This document shows positions 7,488-15,236 of a stretch of DNA of 41,152 bases, in pieces. The stretch is taken from contig NZ_FRDM01000034.1 in NCBI RefSeq assembly GCF_900143215.1, positions 1 through 41,152 of the forward strand, given 5' to 3'. How positions within the stretch are numbered: the first letter of the stretch is position 1; the number at the start of each line of letters is the position of its first letter. The position numbers and the translations under genes are program-made. Source of the stretch: Geodermatophilus obscurus. GTDB lineage: Bacteria; Actinomycetota; Actinomycetes; Mycobacteriales; Geodermatophilaceae. The notes under the pieces were generated by a model. The model had not been told where the DNA came from. It did not search any database and was given only the letters and a program-made list of their open reading frames with translations.

Positions 7488-10400
7488 GTGGCGGTGGCCG
7501 ACGACTTCAGCCGACCGACCCCGACGGCGCCGCAGTACGACCGGCAGCCGCCGCAGGACGTCGCGGCGGAGCAGTCGGTGCTGGGCGGCATGCTGCTGAG
7601 CAAGGACGCGATCGCCGACGTCGTCGAGGTGCTGGCGGGCCCGGACTTCTACCGGCCGGCGCACCAGGTGATCTTCGACTGCATCCTCGACCTGTACGGG
7701 CGGGGCGAGCCGGCCGACGCGATCACCGTCGCCGCCGAGCTCAACCGCACCGACCAGCTGTCGAAGATGGGCGGCGCGGTCTACCTGCACACCCTCATCC
7801 AGTCGACCCCGACGGCGGCCAACGCCGGCTACTACGCCGCGATCGTGGCCGAGCAGGCGGTGCTGCGGCGGCTGGTCGAGGCCGGCACCCGCGTCGTCCA
7901 GCTGGGCTACGGCGCGGCCGGCGGCAAGGGCGACGTCGACGACATCGTCGACCGCGCCCAGCAGGAGATCTACGACGTCACCGAGAAGCGCATGAGCGAG
8001 GACTACTCGCGCCTCGAGGACGTCCTGCAGCCGACGATGGACGAGCTGGACGCCATCGCGTCCCGCGGTGGCACCGCCCGCGGCGTCCCGACCGGCATCC
8101 GTGATCTCGACGAACTGACGAATGGTCTTCAGGCCGGACAAATGGTGGTGATTGCGGCCCGGCCTGGGGTGGGCAAGGCCTTGGCCCTCGACACCCCGAT
8201 CGCCACGCCGACCGGCTGGACGACGATGGGTGAGGTCGCCGTCGGTGACCAAGTGATGGGCTCGGACGGCCGGCCGACGACGGTGGTGGCCGCCACCGAG
8301 GTGATGACCGGCCGCCCCTGCTACGAGGTGCACTTCTCCGACGGATCGGTGATCGTCGCCGACGCCCAGCACCAGTGGCTGACCGAGACACGAGCCAGCC
8401 GCCGCTCTGCTCAGCAGGCGGCCACCGGCTACAACCGCTACCGCAACCAGCGCACCAACGCCTGCGTCCGGACGACGCAGGACATCGCCCGCACCGTCCG
8501 CTGCGCCACCAAGGACGCCCGCCTCAACCACTCGGTCACCAACGCAGCGCCGCTGCAGCTGCCGGAGGCCGATTTCCCCCTGCCGCCGTACGCGCTCGGC
8601 GTGTGGCTGGGTGACGGCACCTCACGGGCCGCGCACTTCACCAGCAACGACCCCGAGATCGCGCTCCACATCGAGGCCGACGGGCTCGTGGTCGAGCCGA
8701 CGGGCGTCGCCCGGCGGTACTCGTTGCGGCTGCCGGCCCGGCCGGCCGTCGAGGCCCGGCCGTGTCCCATGTGCGGCGAGCTGTTCGTGCCGAAGACATC
8801 GCAGGTGCAGACCTGCGGCAAGACGTGCGGCGGCCGGCTGCGGGCAAGCGGTGGTGTCGGGCGCCGGGTGAGCTGTCCTGACTGCGGCGGCCCGTCGTCC
8901 GGCCTGGCGCAGTGCCAGGCCTGCCGTGACGACCACGGCACCGTGCAGGGGCTGCTGCGCTCCCTGGGCGTCTTCGGGGACAAGCACATCCCGACGGCCT
9001 ACCTGCGGGGATCAGTGGCTCAGCGGCGGGCTCTGCTGGCCGGATTGCTGGACACCGACGGGACGGTGGCCCCGAGTGGCGTCGTCCAGTTCGCGGTCAC
9101 GAACCAGCGGCTGGCCGAGGACGCCCGCGAGCTCATCGCCGGCCTCGGCCACCGGGTGCGGATGACGCGCAAGCGGGTCAGGGGCCGCAGCGAGGCGTCG
9201 TCCACCTGCTTCACGCTGACCTTCAGCACGGACGACGAGGTGTTCCGCCTCGAGCGGAAGAAGCTGGTGCACAAGGAGCGGGGTGCGCGCGGCTGCACCG
9301 CCCGCAGCGTCCGTTTCATCACTGACGTCCGGCCGATCGAGAGCGTGCCCGTTCGCTGCATCGAGGTCGACGCCGAGGACCACCTGTTCCTGGCCGGTCG
9401 CAGCTTCATCCCGACCCACAACTCGACGCTGGGTCTGGACATCGCCCGGTCGGCGACGGTGAAGCACCACCTGGCCACCTGCATCTTCTCGTTGGAGATG
9501 AGCAAGCACGAGATCACCATGCGTCTGCTCTCGGCCGAGGCGAAGGTGCCGCTGCACCACATGCGCGCCGGCACGCTGTCGGACGAGGACTGGTCCAAGC
9601 TCGCCCGTCGCATGGGCGAGATCGCCGACGCCCCGCTCTACATCGACGACTCCCCGAACATGACGATGATGGAGATCCGGGCGAAGGCGCGGCGGCTCAA
9701 GCAGCGCAACGACCTCAAGCTCGTGGTCATCGACTACCTCCAGCTCATGACGTCCGGCAAGCGCGTCGAGAGCCGTCAGCAGGAGGTCTCGGAGTTCTCC
9801 CGTGCCCTCAAGCTGCTGGCCAAGGAGCTCGAGGTCCCGGTCATCGCCATGAGTCAGCTGAACCGTGGTTCCGAACAACGGCAGGACAAGAAGCCGATGC
9901 TCTCCGACCTCCGCGAGTCCGGTTGCCTGCCTGCCGACACCCGCATCCTCCGGGCCGACACCGGCGCCGAGACGACGATGGGCGAGCTCTTCGAGAGCGG
10001 GGCGACCGACGTCCCTGTGTGGGCCCTGGACGACAACCTGCGCTACGTCCGCCGGCACCTCACCCACGTCTTCTCCACCGGCCGCAAGCCGGTGCTGCAG
10101 CTGACGAGCTCCTCGGGCAAGACGATCCGGGCGACGGCCAACCACCCGTTCCTGACCTACGACGGCTTCCGGCCGCTCGGGGAGCTGGCACCCGGCGACC
10201 GCATCGCCGTGCCGCGGCACGTGCCGGCCCCGGACCGGATGACCGTCTGGGAGGACGAGAAGGTGGTCCTGCTGGCCCACCTCATCGGCGACGGCAGCTT
10301 CGTCAAGCGGCAGCCGCTGCGCTACGCCTCCATCGACGAGGAGAACCTGCGCGCGGTCACCACCGCCGCCCTGCACTTCGGCGTCGTGGCCGCGCGCGAC

Positions 10401-11381
10401 GAGTACGCCGCCGCCCGCTGCACCACCCTGAGGCTGCGCGCCCCGTTTCCGCTGACCCACGGTCGCCGGAACCCGATTGCCGCCTGGCTCGACGAGCTGG
10501 GCCTGTTCGGCCTGCGCAGCCACGAGAAGTTCGTGCCGCAGCCGGCGTTCTCCTTGCCCAAGAAGCAGATCGCGCTGTTCCTACGCCACCTCTGGGCCAC
10601 CGACGGTTCCGTCACGGTGAACAAGAACGGGCGAGGTGGCCGGGTCTACTACGCCTCGACCAGTCGGCAGCTTGTCGACGACGTGTCCCGGCTGCTGCTC
10701 CGCTTCGGCATCTCCTGCCGCGTCCGACGGGTGGGGAAGAGCGGCTACCGCGACGGTTGGACGCTCGACATCAGCGGTTGCGACGACCAGCGCCGGTTCC
10801 TCGGGGAGATCGGTGTCCACGGCGCCCGGGGCGCGGCCGCGGACCAGCTGCTGGGAATCGTCCGGCAGCTGTCCGGTAACCCCAACGTCGACACCGTGCC
10901 CGTCCAGGTCTGGGAGCGCGTCCGTGCGGTTCTGGAGGAGAAGGGCATGAGCCACCGGGCCTTCGCCGCCGCGATGGGGTCGGCGTTCTGCGGCAGCACG
11001 ATGTGGAAGCGCGCCCCCAGCCGGGAGCGACTCGGTCGGATCGCAGCCGTCCTCGACGACGCCGAGCTCGAGATCCAGGCCGTCAACGACGTGCTGTGGG
11101 ACGAGATCGTCGCCATCGAGCAAGGCGTCGAGGAAGAGGTCTACGACGCCACGGTGCTCGGGGGACACAACTTCGTGGCCGAAGGGATCGCCGTCCACAA
11201 CTCGATCGAGCAGGACGCCGACATGGTCATGATGATCCACCGCGAGGACATGTACGAGAAGGAATCACCGCGTGCCGGCGAGGCCGACATCATGCTCGTG
11301 AAGCACCGCAACGGCCCCACCGCGAACGTCACGGTCGCCTTCCAGGGCCACTACAGCCGCTTCGTGGACATGGCGAACTGA
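7488..11381 (+). CDS. dnaB: replicative DNA helicase precursor with two inteins
   Basis: The precursor is 1297 residues; removal of inteins of 415 and 426 residues leaves a helicase of 456, the normal DnaB length. DnaB is the hexameric helicase at the fork. The N-terminal domain (PPQDVAAEQSVLGGMLL…) precedes the RecA-like motor. The Walker A loop ARPGVGK|ST is split by intein 1 after Lys230; DnaB motifs continue with FSLEMSKHEI, VVIDYLQLM and MSQLNRGSEQR. Intein 2 splits SDLRESG|SIEQDADMV at residue 813. I start at GTG 7488, seven bases after GGAGG; another GTG in frame at 7470 would place the Shine-Dalgarno inside the gene. No helicase is possible before splicing, since the first intein interrupts the ATP-binding loop. 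Start to stop is one open frame. Confidence 0.97.
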   Translation: MAVADDFSRPTPTAPQYDRQPPQDVAAEQSVLGGMLLSKDAIADVVEVLAGPDFYRPAHQVIFDCILDLYGRGEPADAITVAAELNRTDQLSKMGGAVYLHTLIQSTPTAANAGYYAAIVAEQAVLRRLVEAGTRVVQLGYGAAGGKGDVDDIVDRAQQEIYDVTEKRMSEDYSRLEDVLQPTMDELDAIASRGGTARGVPTGIRDLDELTNGLQAGQMVVIAARPGVGKALALDTPIATPTGWTTMGEVAVGDQVMGSDGRPTTVVAATEVMTGRPCYEVHFSDGSVIVADAQHQWLTETRASRRSAQQAATGYNRYRNQRTNACVRTTQDIARTVRCATKDARLNHSVTNAAPLQLPEADFPLPPYALGVWLGDGTSRAAHFTSNDPEIALHIEADGLVVEPTGVARRYSLRLPARPAVEARPCPMCGELFVPKTSQVQTCGKTCGGRLRASGGVGRRVSCPDCGGPSSGLAQCQACRDDHGTVQGLLRSLGVFGDKHIPTAYLRGSVAQRRALLAGLLDTDGTVAPSGVVQFAVTNQRLAEDARELIAGLGHRVRMTRKRVRGRSEASSTCFTLTFSTDDEVFRLERKKLVHKERGARGCTARSVRFITDVRPIESVPVRCIEVDAEDHLFLAGRSFIPTHNSTLGLDIARSATVKHHLATCIFSLEMSKHEITMRLLSAEAKVPLHHMRAGTLSDEDWSKLARRMGEIADAPLYIDDSPNMTMMEIRAKARRLKQRNDLKLVVIDYLQLMTSGKRVESRQQEVSEFSRALKLLAKELEVPVIAMSQLNRGSEQRQDKKPMLSDLRESGCLPADTRILRADTGAETTMGELFESGATDVPVWALDDNLRYVRRHLTHVFSTGRKPVLQLTSSSGKTIRATANHPFLTYDGFRPLGELAPGDRIAVPRHVPAPDRMTVWEDEKVVLLAHLIGDGSFVKRQPLRYASIDEENLRAVTTAALHFGVVAARDEYAAARCTTLRLRAPFPLTHGRRNPIAAWLDELGLFGLRSHEKFVPQPAFSLPKKQIALFLRHLWATDGSVTVNKNGRGGRVYYASTSRQLVDDVSRLLLRFGISCRVRRVGKSGYRDGWTLDISGCDDQRRFLGEIGVHGARGAAADQLLGIVRQLSGNPNVDTVPVQVWERVRAVLEEKGMSHRAFAAAMGSAFCGSTMWKRAPSRERLGRIAAVLDDAELEIQAVNDVLWDEIVAIEQGVEEEVYDATVLGGHNFVAEGIAVHNSIEQDADMVMMIHREDMYEKESPRAGEADIMLVKHRNGPTANVTVAFQGHYSRFVDMAN
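8178..9422 (+). mobile_element. intein 1 in the DnaB P-loop: class 3 intein with LAGLIDADG endonuclease
   Basis: Residues 231–645 of the precursor (415 aa). It begins with Ala, not Cys/Ser, and ends FIPTHN before Ser+1. The three residues that define class 3 inteins are visible: Trp in block B (HQW, intein position 67), Cys in block F (VRC, 394) and Thr next to the end (PTHN, 413). Class 3 inteins, typified by the mycobacteriophage Bethlehem DnaB intein, start splicing from the block F Cys. The same P-loop site carries inteins in mycobacterial DnaB. Two LAGLIDADG motifs (LGVWLGDG at precursor 370–377; LLAGLLDTDG at 516–525) suggest the homing nuclease is still intact. A Cys-rich insert with several C-x2-C pairs (426–480) lies between them. 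Confidence 0.93.
9924..11201 (+). mobile_element. intein 2 in DnaB: class 1 intein with LAGLIDADG endonuclease
   Basis: Residues 813–1238 of the precursor (426 aa). It begins with Cys (CLPADTRIL), has the block B motif TANHPFLT, block F VYDATVLGGHNFVAEG and ends AVHN before Ser+1, the standard class 1 layout. The insertion point after LRESG is the one used by the Synechocystis and Rhodothermus DnaB inteins. Endonuclease motifs LLAHLIGDG (928–936) and LWATDGSV (about 1035–1042) are present with the acidic residues retained. A helix-turn-helix-like stretch (about 1142–1185, VWERVRAVLEEKGMSHRAF…) sits between the nuclease and block F, as a likely extra DNA-binding element. Confidence 0.93.
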
Positions 11382-11602
11382 CACAGCTGCGAGCTCGGAT
11401 GGCGAGTTCATGTGACGGCCGGCTGAAAGCTGCTCAGGTCACGCGATTCCGTGACTGCGGCGCGGCCGACGGCTCGCTCGACCTGCGCCGCCAGACAGTC
11501 CGGGGGTGACCTGGGAGGTCGATCAGTGCCGCCGAGCTCCTCCCACCGCTGACTACGCCTCAGAGGCCACGCGGCCCCGACCCGCGGGATGCACTGAGAC
11601 GC

Positions 11603-11635
11603 GGAGCCTCGGAACGGACGACGTCCCGGGGCTCC
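11603..11635. terminator. hairpin between dnaB and the convergent DUF3237 gene
   Basis: GGAGCCTCGG at 11603–11612 pairs with CCGGGGCTCC at 11626–11635 with one mismatch. It lies between two convergent genes and could terminate both. The rest of 11382–11664 shows no gene apart from the parS-like site at 11644. Confidence 0.45.
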
Positions 11636-11643
11636 CGGCCGTT

Positions 11644-11657
11644 GTTCCACGTGGAGC
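11644..11657. promoter_or_regulatory. parS-like site 1
   Basis: GTTCCACGTGGAGC differs by one base from the perfect palindrome GTTCCACGTGGAAC, the form expected for a ParB site in high-GC actinobacteria (general consensus GTTTCACGTGAAAC with a variable fourth base). An identical 14-mer recurs at 12598. Confidence 0.45.
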
Positions 11658-11664
11658 GCGACGG

Positions 11665-12129
11665 TCAGGCGACGGGGACCCGTGCCAGGCTGTGCGCGCG
11701 CACCCGCAGCTCGCCCCGGCCTGCGTTGACCGTCCCGGTGAAGCCGTACACCGTGGAGTTGAGCGCCTGCAGCTCCGGCACCGCGGTGCGTAGCACGACC
11801 GAGCCGTGCACCGGCAGCTCGGCGTCGGGCCACGCGAAGGCCGGGTCGGCGACCGCCTCGAGCGGGGGCACAGGCGACGGCGCCGCGACGTAGCCGTGAA
11901 CCTCCGTGGCGACCGTCCGCCCGCTCTCACCGGAGAACACCTGCCGGACGTCGACCACCCCGACGCCGTCCCGTCGCAGCAGGAAGTAGTCGACGCCGTC
12001 GACGGTGTCCCCGGTCAGCGGACCCTCGGTGATCCGCCCCTGGTAGTACGCGTCCAGTCGCAGCCCCTCGGGCACCAGCCCGATGGGGAGCACCCGCGTC
12101 ATCGTCGCCTCGAAGGCGTAACCGTCCAC
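11665..12129 (-). CDS. DUF3237 family protein
   Basis: A 154-residue soluble protein resembling the DUF3237 family: GRITEGPLTGDTVDGVDYFLLRRDGVG in the middle, where the family has its conserved GxxxEGP and substrate-pocket strands. The function of the family is not established. The GTG at 12129 was selected because GGAGG lies five to six bases upstream; upstream residues in the open frame are Arg/Pro-rich and look non-coding. The gene is convergent with dnaB and seems monocistronic. Confidence 0.7.
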   Translation of the reverse strand: MDGYAFEATMTRVLPIGLVPEGLRLDAYYQGRITEGPLTGDTVDGVDYFLLRRDGVGVVDVRQVFSGESGRTVATEVHGYVAAPSPVPPLEAVADPAFAWPDAELPVHGSVVLRTAVPELQALNSTVYGFTGTVNAGRGELRVRAHSLARVPVA

Positions 12130-12264
12130 AGCGTCCTCCCGTCCGCTCGGCAGACGTCCATGGCAGCGGCGTGGACGGTGCGACGGCAGGGCCGTGGGTC
12201 CCGGTGTGCGGAGCGGCGTCACCCGCCGGGGCGGCACGACGGCGGACCGCCCGCCGACGACCGC

Positions 12265-12540
12265 TCAGGCGACCACGTCAGCGGCGGGCTGGGCGGTCGA
12301 TCGGACGGCCTCCAGCACGGCGACGAGTGAGGTGATGTCGGCGTCGGTGAACAGCGAGTTCGGCTCCTGGGGAGCCTGTCCGGTGAACGGTGACTCCCCA
12401 CAGCAGTCCTGGGTCCATGGCTCCGTGTGCGGTGAGCGCTGCGACGACGAGTTGCACGAAGTCGAGCTGGCTGGCGGTCAGGGTCCGGCCCGCGACGAAC
12501 CCGTTGGCACAGGACAACGGTTTGAGGAGACCGAACGGTC
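12265..12540 (-). pseudogene. frameshifted relic of the C-terminus of a type I restriction enzyme HsdR
   Basis: On the minus strand one frame encodes GFVAGRTLTASQLDF…LTAHGAMDPGLLW, and the next frame continues (E)SPFTGQAPQEPNSLFTDAD…VLEAVRS and stops with TGA at 12267–12265. Joined, this is the pattern of the EcoEI-type HsdR C-terminal domain (…L(T)xHGxMDPxLLYESPFT…). A single extra G in the run at 12396–12399 explains the frame change. Nothing upstream of about 12540 resembles the helicase or nuclease parts of HsdR, and no hsdM or hsdS is in the window. This is therefore a decayed remnant of about 90 codons, not a working subunit. Confidence 0.65.
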
Positions 12541-12597
12541 CGGGCACGTGACGGTCAGCCGGTTGAGTCAGCCAGCGCCCGGGCCCGCGTTCATCGC

Positions 12598-12611
12598 GTT
12601 CCACGTGGAGC
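12598..12611. promoter_or_regulatory. parS-like site 2
   Basis: GTTCCACGTGGAGC, identical to site 1 about 950 bases away, in non-coding DNA upstream of the HsdR relic. Confidence 0.45.
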
Positions 12612-12669
12612 CATCCACCGCGTCGAGAAGCCGGGAGGCCCGATACCTGGCTCGAGCCGCGGAGCGCTG

Positions 12670-12714
12670 AACGCCAGGGGCCCGCAACCGTGTCGGTTCC
12701 GGGCCCCTGGCGTT
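12670..12714 (-). terminator. perfect hairpin terminator behind the desaturase gene
   Basis: Fifteen-base perfect arms (12670–12684 and 12700–12714, core CGCCAGGGGCCCG) around a 15-base loop, 26 bases beyond the desaturase stop. The arms end in TT/AA but there is no T-run. Confidence 0.75.
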
Positions 12715-12739
12715 CCCTGCGTGCTGCGGGTGCAGCCGG

Positions 12740-13972
12740 TCAGGCGGCGGCTGCGGCCGCCCGGGACAGCCGGACGCCCGCGGTCAGCTTCCGCTGGAGC
12801 GTGCGGCGGACCTTGGGCCCGCCGGTGGTCATCTTGTAGAGCGCCACCAGCTGCGGCACCAGGTTGCGGCGGTTGGTCAGTTCCAGCCAGCCGTTCGGCA
12901 GCGACAGCCGGATGATCTTGTGCCAGGCCGAGCCGACCTGCTGCGGCAGCGGCGCGGTGTGGTATTTCAGGCCGTAGCGGTCGAACAGGTCGCGGATCCT
13001 CGGCGCGATCTCGGCGTACCGGCTGCTCGGCAGGTCCGGGAACAGGTGGTGCTCGATCTGGTGCGACAGGTTCCCGGTCATGATGTGCATGGCCTTGGAC
13101 CCGGAGATGTTGGCCGAGCCGAGCATCTGGCGCAGGTACCACTCACCGCGGGTCTCGCCCTCGATCGACTTCTTCTCGAAGGTCTCGACGCCCTCGGGGA
13201 AGTGCCCGCAGAGGATCACCGAGTTCGACCACAGGTTGCGCACCAGGTTGGCGGTGAAGTTGGCCGCGAGCGTGGGCAGGAAGTTCGGACCGGACAGCAG
13301 CGGGTGGATGACGTAGTCCTTGCGCACCTGCCTGCCGATCTTGCGCAGCACGGCCTTGGCGCGGGCCCGGAACTCCGGGTCCCCGGTCCGCTTCTTGGCG
13401 ATGGTCCCGGCCAGCTCCAGGTCGTACGCGGCGATCCCGTACTCGAAGAAGCAGGCGTTGATGAAGCTCCACAGGGGCTGGCCGAGGTGGAACGGCTGCC
13501 ACGGCTGGTCCTCGTCGACGCGCATGATGCCGTAGCCGAGGTCGTTGTCCTTGCCGACGACGTTGGTGTACGTGTGGTGCATCTCGTTGTGCGAGTGCTT
13601 CCACTGGTCGGCCGGGCTGGCCATGTCCCACTCCCACGTCGTGGAGTGGATCTTGGGGTCCCGCATCCAGTCCCACTGGCCGTGCAGGATGTTGTGCCCG
13701 ATCTCCATGTTCTCGAGGATCTTGGCGACCGACAGGCCGATCGTCCCGACCACGAACGCGGGCGGGAAGCCCGAGGCGAGCAGGACGGCGCGGCTGCCCA
13801 GCTCGATCTTGCGGTGGACGTCGATGACCTTGCGGATGTAGCGGGCGTCGTTCTCGCCGCGGGTGTCGATCACACTCTGGCGGATGTCGTCGAGTTCCTT
13901 GCCGATGAGCTCGATGTCCTCGGCGGTCAGGTGCTCGATCGGGTTGTCGGCCTTCTTCTGCAGAACGGTCAT
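12740..13972 (-). CDS. desA3: membrane fatty-acid desaturase, DesA3-like (acyl-CoA delta-9 type)
   Basis: A 410-residue di-iron membrane desaturase. The three histidine boxes are present: GHNILH (first), HSHNEMHH (second) and QIEHH (third, in SHQIEHHLFPDLP). It has two pairs of hydrophobic helices; the Ala-rich C-terminus is unremarkable. The family introduces a double bond into acyl-CoA chains and needs an external electron donor. That donor is probably the gene immediately upstream on the same strand (28-base gap), just as mycobacterial DesA3 (Rv3229c) works with the oxidoreductase Rv3230c. Chain-length and position specificity cannot be read here. The start is ATG 13972. Confidence 0.9.
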   Translation of the reverse strand: MTVLQKKADNPIEHLTAEDIELIGKELDDIRQSVIDTRGENDARYIRKVIDVHRKIELGSRAVLLASGFPPAFVVGTIGLSVAKILENMEIGHNILHGQWDWMRDPKIHSTTWEWDMASPADQWKHSHNEMHHTYTNVVGKDNDLGYGIMRVDEDQPWQPFHLGQPLWSFINACFFEYGIAAYDLELAGTIAKKRTGDPEFRARAKAVLRKIGRQVRKDYVIHPLLSGPNFLPTLAANFTANLVRNLWSNSVILCGHFPEGVETFEKKSIEGETRGEWYLRQMLGSANISGSKAMHIMTGNLSHQIEHHLFPDLPSSRYAEIAPRIRDLFDRYGLKYHTAPLPQQVGSAWHKIIRLSLPNGWLELTNRRNLVPQLVALYKMTTGGPKVRRTLQRKLTAGVRLSRAAAAAA

Positions 13973-14000
13973 GCGGTGCGGCTCCTCGGGTCTCGAGCGG

Positions 14001-15101
14001 TCAGTGGTCGATGTCGCAGGCGCCGGCGGCGGCGCTGATGCAGGTCTGGATGAGGACGCCGTCGCCCGGTGCGGCCGTGGTGACCTCGCCGTTGCGCAGG
14101 TCCCGGACGGCGCCCTCGCGCAGCGGCAGCACGCAGCCGAAGCAGATGCCCATCCGGCAGCCGCTCGGCATGAGGACGCCGGCGTCCTCGGCGGCGTCGA
14201 GGATCGGGGTGGCCCCGTCGGCCTCGAGCGACGTCCCGTTCTTGGTGAACGTCACCGTCCCGCCCTCGCCGGTGACCAGCACCTTCGCGCGGAACCGCTC
14301 GGTGTACAGCCGGTCGGCGATGCCGGCAGCGTTCCAGTGCTCCTCGAGCGCCTCGAGCATGCCGATCGGGCCGCAGGCCCAGGTGGACCGCTCGGCGAGG
14401 TCGGGCACCAGCTCGGCGATCGCGGCGGCATCCAGCATCCCGGCGGTGTCGGTGTGCTGCTCGACCAGCCGGATGCGGCCGTCGGCGGCCAGCTGCCGCA
14501 GGTCCGCGCCGAAGACGACGTCGTCGGCCGTGGGCGCCGAATGCACCAGGACGACGTCGGTGAGCTCGGGGTGGTTGCGCAGGATGCCCATGACCGGCGT
14601 GATGCCGGAGCCGGCGGTGACGAACAGCGCCTTGGCCGGCCGCTGCTCGGGCAGGCAGAACTCGCCGGTGGCCTGGTCGAGCTGCACGATCGTGCCCGGC
14701 TGCGCGCGGCGCACCAGGTGGTTGCTCACCTTGCCGTCGGGGATCGCCTTGACGGTGACGGTGAAGCAGCCGTCGGTGCGGCCCAGATCCGAGGTGATCG
14801 AGTAGGCCCGCCACATGCGCACGCCGTCGACGTCGATGCCGATGCGCACGTACTGCCCGGGCCGGTGCGGCTGCCAGTCGGCGCCGGGGCGGATGACGAT
14901 CGTGGCGGCGTCGCGCGTCTCGGGGACGACGGCCTCGATGCGGCCGCGCAGGTCGGCGCCGGAGCGCAGCGGGTTGACCAGGTCCAGGTAGTCCGCAGGC
15001 AGCAGCGGGGTGGTGGCGAGCTCGGCGAAGCGCATCACCCGGTTCCGCAGCGTGCTCAGGGCCGGCCGTGCCGAGGAAGGGCGCGGAACGGTCGCTGTCA
15101 T
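14001..15101 (-). CDS. ferredoxin reductase-type oxidoreductase (FAD / NAD(P)H / C-terminal 2Fe-2S), partner of the desaturase
   Basis: A 366-residue three-part electron carrier: FAD-binding barrel (HRPGQYVRIGIDVDG, RAYSITS), NAD(P)H-binding fold (ALFVTAGSGITPVMGIL, ACGPIGMLEAL) and a plant-type 2Fe-2S ferredoxin domain with Cys in PSGCRMGICFGC and the distal IQTC. It would pass electrons from NAD(P)H to the neighbouring desaturase, as Rv3230c does for DesA3. I start at ATG 15101 (MTATVPRPSS). AGAGG stands almost against this ATG, so spacing is poor and the message may be leaderless. It is divergent from the PucR-type gene, with 135 bases between. Confidence 0.9.
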   Translation of the reverse strand: MTATVPRPSSARPALSTLRNRVMRFAELATTPLLPADYLDLVNPLRSGADLRGRIEAVVPETRDAATIVIRPGADWQPHRPGQYVRIGIDVDGVRMWRAYSITSDLGRTDGCFTVTVKAIPDGKVSNHLVRRAQPGTIVQLDQATGEFCLPEQRPAKALFVTAGSGITPVMGILRNHPELTDVVLVHSAPTADDVVFGADLRQLAADGRIRLVEQHTDTAGMLDAAAIAELVPDLAERSTWACGPIGMLEALEEHWNAAGIADRLYTERFRAKVLVTGEGGTVTFTKNGTSLEADGATPILDAAEDAGVLMPSGCRMGICFGCVLPLREGAVRDLRNGEVTTAAPGDGVLIQTCISAAAGACDIDH

Positions 15102-15236
15102 ACCTCTGATGGTTCCCAGCTCTGTGCGCAATTACCTGTGCTTTGGGCGTGAACGTGCCGCCGGATACTGTCCCCACCGAACAACCAGAGGTTCGAGTGG
15201 CTGGCGGGCAACGGCCCTGAGCAGAAGGGGGCGTCG

